64,000 nucleotides of DNA. It comes from an uncultured Kiloniellaceae bacterium (GTDB lineage Bacteria; Pseudomonadota; Alphaproteobacteria; Kiloniellales; Kiloniellaceae). The translations under genes were made by a program, and so were the position numbers. The DNA is taken from the NCBI GenBank assembly GCA_947493695.1, contig CANLSF010000004.1:372001-436000 (forward strand). The letters are read 5' to 3'. The notes beneath the pieces were generated by a model. That model saw nothing but the letters and a program-made list of their open reading frames with translations, was not told the origin of the DNA and made no database searches. This document shows positions 59,025 through 64,000 of this stretch, piece by piece; the first letter of the stretch is position 1; every line of letters starts with the position of its first letter.

Positions 59025-59876
59025 ATGCCCGATTCAAACATCAGCTCTCTTGTCAGCACGAACTGGCTGGCAGAACACATAGATGCGCCTGACGTCAGAG
59101 TCGTCGACGCCAGCTACTATCTGCCGCACGAAGGGCTGAATCCCAGGACGGAGTACGAAGACCAACATATTCCGGGCGCAGTTTTTTTCGACATAGACGA
59201 GATCGCCGATACCTCGAACAGCCTGCCGCATATGCTGCCGCCACCCGAAAAGTTTGCAAGCCGTGTGCGCCGTCTGGGGCTTGGCGACGGCAACAGGATC
59301 GTGGTGTACGACCAACGCGGCATCATGTCGGCGCCCCGGGTCTGGTGGACTTTTAAGATCTTCGGACACGACGACGTCGCGGTGCTGGATGGCGGGTTGC
59401 CGAAGTGGCGTCACGAAGGCCGTCCGCTGTCCGATGCGCCGCCGACCCCCGCCGAGCGACATTTCACACCACGCTTTAACACCTTCATGGTCCGCGAGAA
59501 GGACCAGCTGATGAGCAACATTGAAAGCCAGCGTGAACAGGTTCTGGACGCGCGCTCAGCCGGCCGTTTTGCCGGAACTGCCCCCGAACCGCGGGACGGG
59601 CTGCGCTCGGGGCATATCCCCAATAGCCTCAGTCTGCCTTTTACCGATCTGATTGATGCCACGACGCAGACCTATAAGCCGGTCGACGAACTCAAGAACC
59701 TGCTGTCAAAAGCGGGGGTCAAACCCAAGCAACCTGTGGTCACCACCTGTGGTTCGGGTATCACTGCAGCCGTTCTGGCGCTCGCACTGGAGTTAACCGG
59801 ACACCGCGATTATTCGGTCTACGACGGTTCCTGGTCGGAATGGGGACTCGCGGGCGATACGCCTGTCGACACCTGA
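59025..59876 (+). CDS. sseA: 3-mercaptopyruvate sulfurtransferase
   Basis: 283 residues, two rhodanese domains. The second domain has the catalytic loop VVTTCGSGITAAV (Cys242), the CGSG(I/V)TA form typical of MST rather than thiosulfate sulfurtransferase. First domain holds YYLPHEGLNPRTEYEDQHIPGA and lacks a catalytic Cys, as expected. It transfers sulfur from mercaptopyruvate; the preceding cysteine synthase gene fits a sulfur theme. A GNAT-type gene follows 38 bases later. Confidence 0.92.
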   Translation: MPDSNISSLVSTNWLAEHIDAPDVRVVDASYYLPHEGLNPRTEYEDQHIPGAVFFDIDEIADTSNSLPHMLPPPEKFASRVRRLGLGDGNRIVVYDQRGIMSAPRVWWTFKIFGHDDVAVLDGGLPKWRHEGRPLSDAPPTPAERHFTPRFNTFMVREKDQLMSNIESQREQVLDARSAGRFAGTAPEPRDGLRSGHIPNSLSLPFTDLIDATTQTYKPVDELKNLLSKAGVKPKQPVVTTCGSGITAAVLALALELTGHRDYSVYDGSWSEWGLAGDTPVDT

Positions 59877-59914
59877 TCACCACCTTTCAGAATTCTGATC
59901 TTTGAGGCGAAGCC

Positions 59915-60919
59915 GTGACCGCTCCTTCCGACCTTACTCTTCGCAACTATGCGCCAGGCGACCGGGACCAGGTGATCGCTCTCTGGGACAGCTGCGGGCT
60001 GCTCGTGTGGTACAACGATCCCGACAAAGACATTGCGCGCTGGATCGAAAACCCTTCTTCCGAGATCCTGCTTGGCGTACTCGGCGAAAAGATCATTGCG
60101 AGCATTTGCGTCGGGAATGACGGCCACCGAGGCAGATTAAACTATCTGGCCTGTGCGGCGGAGCATCAGGGAAAGGGCTATGCCTCGACGATGGTCTCTG
60201 CAGCCGAAGACTGGCTGCGGATTCGCAACGTGCCAAAGGTGGAACTGCTGATCCGGGAGAATAATCTCGGTGTCAAAAACTTCTATCGGCGCATCGGCTA
60301 CCACCAGAATAACTGCCACATCATGCAGCGGTGGCTCATCGAGGGGATGCCGACACCGGCCAACGACGCTCCGCGCACAGACGGAAAACTTGAGAACACT
60401 ATTACCTACCTTGAGATGACCGAGCGGCCGGTGCAAGCCATCCCGAAGCTGACCGGTGATCGCAGCGTGGCCCTGCTGGGTTGCCACCACCCTCCTCTCT
60501 CCTTTTATCGCTATCTCTACAACAGCGTCGGAGAACCCTGGCTCTGGTGGGAGCGGCGTACGATGGACGACGAAAGCCTCAAAAGCGTCATCCACGACCC
60601 TCAGGTTGAGATCTACGTCCTATATGTCGACGGCGCACCCGCCGGCTATGCTGAACTCGATCGCAGGATCGAGAAGGAGATCGAGCTCGCCTATTTCGGC
60701 CTGATGCCGGATTTCATTGGTCAAGGCCTTGGCCCCTACCTGCTTGCCTCTGCAATCGATATTGCCTGGAGTTACAGCCCGGCGCGTCTGCACCTGCATA
60801 CGAACACGCTTGATCACCCAAAGGCACTGCCGGTCTATCAGCGTTGCGGCTTTAAACCTTACAAGCAGGAAAAGATCATTATCGAGGATCCACGCATGAC
60901 CGGTGCTTTTCCCGCTTAA
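59915..60919 (+). CDS. Double GNAT-domain acetyltransferase
   Basis: 334 residues starting at a GTG with ribosome site GAGGCG. The first GNAT domain (about 5-150) has LACAAEHQGKGYASTMVSAAEDWL and resembles YpeA-type enzymes. The second (about 170-325) has FGLMPDFIGQGLGPYLLASAID and TLDHPKALPVYQRCGFKPY. A fusion of two complete GNATs; both keep the acetyl-CoA pyrophosphate loop, so both may be active. Substrate unknown. Confidence 0.87.
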   Translation: MTAPSDLTLRNYAPGDRDQVIALWDSCGLLVWYNDPDKDIARWIENPSSEILLGVLGEKIIASICVGNDGHRGRLNYLACAAEHQGKGYASTMVSAAEDWLRIRNVPKVELLIRENNLGVKNFYRRIGYHQNNCHIMQRWLIEGMPTPANDAPRTDGKLENTITYLEMTERPVQAIPKLTGDRSVALLGCHHPPLSFYRYLYNSVGEPWLWWERRTMDDESLKSVIHDPQVEIYVLYVDGAPAGYAELDRRIEKEIELAYFGLMPDFIGQGLGPYLLASAIDIAWSYSPARLHLHTNTLDHPKALPVYQRCGFKPYKQEKIIIEDPRMTGAFPA

Positions 60920-60949
60920 TCTCGCCTCTTTTTATAGAATTCCGTGTTA

Positions 60950-60985
60950 AGAAACCTCCTGACAGAATGCTGTCAGGAGGTTTCT
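60950..60985. terminator. Perfect bidirectional stem-loop, also a candidate regulatory dyad
   Basis: Perfect 16-base arms (AGAAACCTCCTGACAG at 60950-60965, CTGTCAGGAGGTTTCT at 60970-60985) with a four-base loop, between two convergent genes. The arms end in AGAAA/TTTCT, so it can terminate both. Its inner 24 bases match 21 of 24 bases of the dyad at 62307-62330. Confidence 0.8.
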
Positions 60986-60990
60986 GTTAT

Positions 60991-61530
60991 TCAGGTAAAC
61001 CGAACGTCTGCGCTATCACAGACCAAAGCCGGCCCGGCGGGTGAAATGAAGTCGGCCCAGGTCGCGTTGTGATGCGCGATGATGTGTTTGGCGGGCAGAT
61101 GAGGTCTTTCGGCTGTGGTGTGGGCGTCCGCTGGAACATTCGTCTCATAGCCGCGTGCCAAGGCACTACGGATCGTGGTGTCGACGCAAAACTCGGTGGC
61201 GCAACCTGTAACAAAAAGACGTTTAATACTGTTGAACTGAAGGATCTGATCGAGATCCGTTGAGAGAAAGGAATCACAAGCTGTCTTCCGGACAGAAAGA
61301 TCGCCCTCCTGGACGTCAAGATCAGGAAGTAAGTGCCAGCCGGGCGCATCGGGGTGATGGGGATCGCCTTCGGGACCATCGTGCTGAACAAAGATCACTT
61401 TGCCGTTTGCTGCCCGGCATTTCGCGGCGAGATCATTGATCCGCCCGATCACCGCTTGGGAGGCGTAACGGGGCGTTTCGGGTGTGAAAGACCCACGCTG
61501 CATATCAATAATAATCAGGGCGTTTGACAT
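60991..61530 (-). CDS. Isochorismatase-family cysteine hydrolase
   Basis: 179 residues. The catalytic triad is Asp9 (LIIIDMQRGSF), Lys82 (SVRKTACDSF) and Cys115 (VTGCATEFCVDTTI). The family includes nicotinamidases and other amidases; the exact reaction is not shown. It is divergent from the WYL regulator gene, which probably controls it, and converges with the double-GNAT gene. Confidence 0.9.
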   Translation of the reverse strand: MSNALIIIDMQRGSFTPETPRYASQAVIGRINDLAAKCRAANGKVIFVQHDGPEGDPHHPDAPGWHLLPDLDVQEGDLSVRKTACDSFLSTDLDQILQFNSIKRLFVTGCATEFCVDTTIRSALARGYETNVPADAHTTAERPHLPAKHIIAHHNATWADFISPAGPALVCDSADVRFT

Positions 61531-61614
61531 GAAATTAGTCCAGACTGTGGTACTGACGCGCCTGCCCCGGCGAACAGCGGACTTATGCGTGGCCGTCGCA
61601 ATGGGAGCCGAAGC

Positions 61615-62313
61615 TTGAGACGCGCCGACAGGTTATTCGACATTATCCAGATTCTCCGCTCTGCCAGCGGTCCGGTGACTGCCGACCAGATTGCGGAACG
61701 CCTGGAGGTGACTGCGCGCACCATATATCGCGATATCGTGACCCTGCAAGCCAGCCGGGTGCCCATCGAGGGCGCCGCAGGTGTCGGGTACATCCTGCGC
61801 GCCGGTTTCGACTTGCCGCCACTGATGTTCACGTCAGATGAAACGGAAGCTCTCCTTGTTGGGATGAGCCTGCTGCGCAGAACAAGTGATCAGGGTCTCC
61901 ACGATGCCGCCCAGTCGGTCCTGTCAAAAGTTGAGGCGGTATTGCCGAGCGACCGCAAAGGACCACTCGCCACCCGACCCTTCTACGTATGTGAGTATGG
62001 GGCCGAACCCTCACCACTGACCGACCTCGCGGAAATTCGAAAGACCATCCGCGACAGCAAGAAACTCGATATCGATTACCAGGATGCCGATGGGAAGGTC
62101 ACAACGCGGATTATCTGGCCGATCGCCGTTGCATACTACGTCGAGGTGGAACTTGTGTGCGCCTGGTGCGAACTGCGCGAAGATTTTCGGCACTTCCGCA
62201 TCGATCGTATCCGCCGCCTGGACTTTCTGGAAGATAGCTTTGCCAATTCCGGTCGTCATCTGATTGACGAGTGGATGGCGGCGACCGGAGGCGGACAGCG
62301 CCCACTCTCCTGA
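61615..62313 (+). CDS. YafY-type HTH/WYL-domain transcriptional regulator
   Basis: 232 residues if started at TTG 61615, which gives the family N-terminus RRADRLFDIIQILR and has GGGAG seven bases upstream; an in-frame ATG at 61585 adds ten residues without a ribosome site. Winged helix about 1-60 (TADQIAERLEVTARTIYRDIVTL), then a WYL-like ligand domain about 125-210. Divergent from the isochorismatase-family gene. Its stop overlaps the dyad at 62307-62330. Confidence 0.88.
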   Translation: MRRADRLFDIIQILRSASGPVTADQIAERLEVTARTIYRDIVTLQASRVPIEGAAGVGYILRAGFDLPPLMFTSDETEALLVGMSLLRRTSDQGLHDAAQSVLSKVEAVLPSDRKGPLATRPFYVCEYGAEPSPLTDLAEIRKTIRDSKKLDIDYQDADGKVTTRIIWPIAVAYYVEVELVCAWCELREDFRHFRIDRIRRLDFLEDSFANSGRHLIDEWMAATGGGQRPLS

Positions 62314-62330
62314 CAGTCTGTTGTCAGGAG
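62307..62330. promoter_or_regulatory. Candidate regulatory dyad after the WYL regulator
   Basis: Nine-base arms CTCCTGACA (62307-62315) and TGTCAGGAG (62322-62330) with a six-base centre. It overlaps the end of the regulator gene and lies 59 bases before the next gene. It matches the centre of the perfect hairpin at 60950-60985 at 21 of 24 positions, suggesting one binding motif rather than chance. Confidence 0.6.
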
Positions 62331-62388
62331 GCATCTGCTTCAATGCCTATTGAATAAAGCGAGTTATCAATAGCATTGGAGCCAAAAC

Positions 62389-62838
62389 TTGGAACAGACA
62401 CAAATCTTGAAACAGGGTCTCGGAACCACATCGATGCTGATGGAGCCGCATTGGCTCGTTACTTTTCAGGCGCCGGTTGAAGACATAGATCGCATTTTCG
62501 AGGAGATCACGCGGCACACTCCGTTGCAGCACGGTAAGACCGACAAGAACGGCTTCCGCACGTCAAGCGGCCAGGAATACTACCGTCCGCGTGAGGGCAC
62601 ACCGACAGGTGCTGAAGAGGAAATTCGCAAACGCCCAGCCGTCGACGAGATGTCTTTCTTTATCCCTCAGAATGAAGCGCTTCTGGAAAAGGTCATTGAA
62701 GCTATCTACGCCGTCCACAGTTACTACGAGCCCGTCGTCTACCTCCGCGACGTCCTACGCAGCCGCTGCAAAGGACTGGACGATTCACAAAATCCGCACC
62801 GCTGGTGGAACAAAGCCGGAGACTGGAAAAAAGACTGA
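62389..62838 (+). CDS. NIF3 C-terminal (CutA/PII-like) domain protein
   Basis: 149 residues from TTG at 62389 with GGAG eight bases upstream; internal ATGs at codons 16 and 18 are alternatives. The central block MSFFIPQNEALLEKVIEAIYAVHSYYEP and VVYLRDVLRSRC resembles the inserted CutA-like domain of YqfO/NIF3 proteins, with no metal-binding NIF3 halves. Remote resemblance only; function unknown. It stands between the WYL regulator and an amino-acid binding-protein gene. Confidence 0.65.
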   Translation: MEQTQILKQGLGTTSMLMEPHWLVTFQAPVEDIDRIFEEITRHTPLQHGKTDKNGFRTSSGQEYYRPREGTPTGAEEEIRKRPAVDEMSFFIPQNEALLEKVIEAIYAVHSYYEPVVYLRDVLRSRCKGLDDSQNPHRWWNKAGDWKKD

Positions 62839-62849
62839 GGGGTTTCAGG

Positions 62850-63872
62850 TTATTGGAACGGCGGCGCGCGCATCAGGCCGCCGTCGATCCATAGCGCGTT
62901 CGGTCCGCGCTCCAGTTCGCTCGGAAGCCCTGCGCCGAAGTGACGGTCATAGGTTTCGCCGTAGTTGCCGACTGTTTCAATAATGCGATAAGCCCAGAGA
63001 GGTTCCAGGCCCAAATGCTTGCCGATGTCACCTTCGAAACCGAGCAGACGCAATATGGCTGGATCCTTGGTGGACGAAGACATCGATGCCAGGTTTTCCG
63101 AAGACACCTGCTTTTCTTCGGCAAGGATCATCGCGAAAACGCCCCAACGAACCAGGTTCAGCCAAGCCCGGTCACTGCTTAAAGTTACCGGTCCCATAAG
63201 GCGTTTGGAGAGTAGTTCGGGAAGGATCTCGAAAGTTTCGGCGCCTTGCTTTTCCAGGCTTCGCAGGTTCGCGAGAGTCAGGCGCCCCGCCGAAAGCGCG
63301 TCACAAGCCCCTTCCCGTAATTGGGTGACCGCCACTTCAAGGGAGACGGTTTTCTCGACGACCATAGTCATCCGGTTTTGCGTTGCGAAAGCCTCTAGAC
63401 GCCCCCTGACCTCGTCATTGCCACTAAAACAATGCTTCCTGCCGTCAAGTTCCAAAGCGTTCGAGATAGCGTCGCTGCGTCGAACCATCAGACCGAGGCT
63501 ATCAACGAAGGCAGCGCCCGCAAAGCTGAACTCGCGCTGCCCGAAGAACGTATCTTCATGCAAAGCCAGCACATCGATCCGGCCATTCTTCAGGTCGGCT
63601 ACCCCCTCGCCCTGGATGACCCGGACAAAGTCGACCTGATCGCCCTTGCCGAAAAGAGCCGCTGACCAGGCCCGGCAAAGATCAACCTCAAAGCCTTTCC
63701 AGTTCCCGTTGTCATCTTTGATCGCAAGACCTTGCTGACCCGCGTGGACCCCACACCTGATCAGCCCGTTGCCTTTGATCGCGTCGAGAGTTTCACCTGC
63801 AGTCGCAGCGAAAGAACCCGCGAGCTGAGCGAGGATTATGACAATTGCTGAATGAAGCGTTGTTCTGGTCAT
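62850..63872 (-). CDS. Amino-acid ABC transporter substrate-binding protein (AapJ-like)
   Basis: 340 residues. Signal peptide about 1-25 (LAGSFAATAGE). The core has GLIRCGVHAGQQGLAIKDDNGNWKGFEVDLCRAWSAALFG and MVVEKTVSLEVAVTQLREGACDALS, similar to AapJ-type receptors, with GPNALWIDGGLMRAPP near the C-terminus. Some usual ligand-binding residues look substituted, so specificity is uncertain. Gene order places it downstream of an ABC ATPase gene and behind its terminator. Confidence 0.85.
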   Translation of the reverse strand: MTRTTLHSAIVIILAQLAGSFAATAGETLDAIKGNGLIRCGVHAGQQGLAIKDDNGNWKGFEVDLCRAWSAALFGKGDQVDFVRVIQGEGVADLKNGRIDVLALHEDTFFGQREFSFAGAAFVDSLGLMVRRSDAISNALELDGRKHCFSGNDEVRGRLEAFATQNRMTMVVEKTVSLEVAVTQLREGACDALSAGRLTLANLRSLEKQGAETFEILPELLSKRLMGPVTLSSDRAWLNLVRWGVFAMILAEEKQVSSENLASMSSSTKDPAILRLLGFEGDIGKHLGLEPLWAYRIIETVGNYGETYDRHFGAGLPSELERGPNALWIDGGLMRAPPFQ

Positions 63873-63876
63873 AGAC

Positions 63877-63909
63877 GGAAAAAGGGCGCAACCGGATGAT
63901 TGCGCCCTT
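63877..63909 (-). terminator. Terminator after the amino-acid ABC ATPase gene
   Basis: Ten-base stem AAGGGCGCAA (63882-63891)/TTGCGCCCTT (63900-63909) with an eight-base loop, followed on the minus strand by TTTTTCCG. Lies between the ATPase stop (63920) and the binding-protein start (63872). It separates or attenuates the two transcripts. Confidence 0.85.
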
Positions 63910-63919
63910 ATCGTTCCTC

Positions 63920-64000
63920 TTAGTGAGCCAGGATCTGGCTGAGGAATTGTTGCGTCCTCTCCGACTGCGGATTGTTGAAGAACTCCTCAGGCTCGTTCTG
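63920..64000 (-). CDS. Amino-acid ABC transporter ATPase, C-terminal end only
   Basis: 26 codons plus stop, running out of the window. The tail reads PEEFFNNPQSERTQQFLSQIL, the standard C-terminus of GlnQ/AapP-type polar amino-acid transport ATPases (PEEFF-x-NP-xxxRT-xxFLSQIL). It is followed by the terminator at 63882-63909 and then the binding-protein gene. Confidence 0.85.
   Translation of the reverse strand, partial: QNEPEEFFNNPQSERTQQFLSQILAH

Overview
The window reads as chromosomal DNA of an alphaproteobacterium, most likely in or near the Rhodospirillales/Kiloniellales/Sneathiellales group. This rests on gene content and order (scpA-scpB, tatABC and serS in one run; a PopZ/DUF2497 protein next to valS; a TolC gene paired with a Pcm-like methyltransferase; ErpA; an alphaproteobacterial-type CheZ), not on a database search. 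Coding density is high. I see no rRNA, CRISPR array, prophage or insertion sequence. Two tRNA genes (Cys, Asn) are present.

Positions 1-11808 are a long minus-strand housekeeping run: dgt, argS, a SPOR protein, nagZ, an M50 site-2-type protease, scpA, scpB, an isolated ABC ATPase, tatA, tatB, tatC and the 5' part of serS. Many genes overlap or nearly touch. Positions 12022-14127 run the other way (erpA, xthA, rhomboid protease). Positions 14178-24489 hold a small unknown gene, cheZ, ilvD, a dimethylargininase-like gene, valS, popZ, tolC and pcm.

Positions 24736-31549 hold the two tRNAs and a three-gene minus-strand unit: a secreted Sel1/long coiled-coil protein, a TAXI-type solute-binding protein without a permease, and an ExeA/GspA-like AAA ATPase carrying a C-terminal SPOR domain. 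This unit looks like an envelope machine and is my best candidate for an undescribed system.

Positions 31805-39165 are catabolic: LysR with a divergent two-subunit molybdenum hydroxylase (Tat-exported), then an enolase-superfamily sugar-acid enzyme, a TRAP DctP protein and a FadR-type regulator with a clear palindrome before its own gene. Positions 39482-47305 are signalling and surface genes: a GAF histidine kinase, a Ser/Thr kinase with a repeat-rich outer part, its PP2C phosphatase, a tail-anchored small protein, a GGDEF-EAL protein and a 55-residue Flp-type pilin without tad genes nearby.

Positions 47555-53337 encode a peptide/nickel-type ABC importer with a fused double ATPase and a Tat-type binding protein. 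The remainder is a mosaic of small metabolic genes: hydrolase-OsmC fusion, GNAT, PhyH, NUDIX (nudF-like), cysteine synthase, AlaX editing protein, mercaptopyruvate sulfurtransferase, double GNAT, an isochorismatase-family/WYL-regulator pair bracketed by two near-identical dyads, a NIF3-C-terminal-like protein, and the edge of an amino-acid ABC importer.
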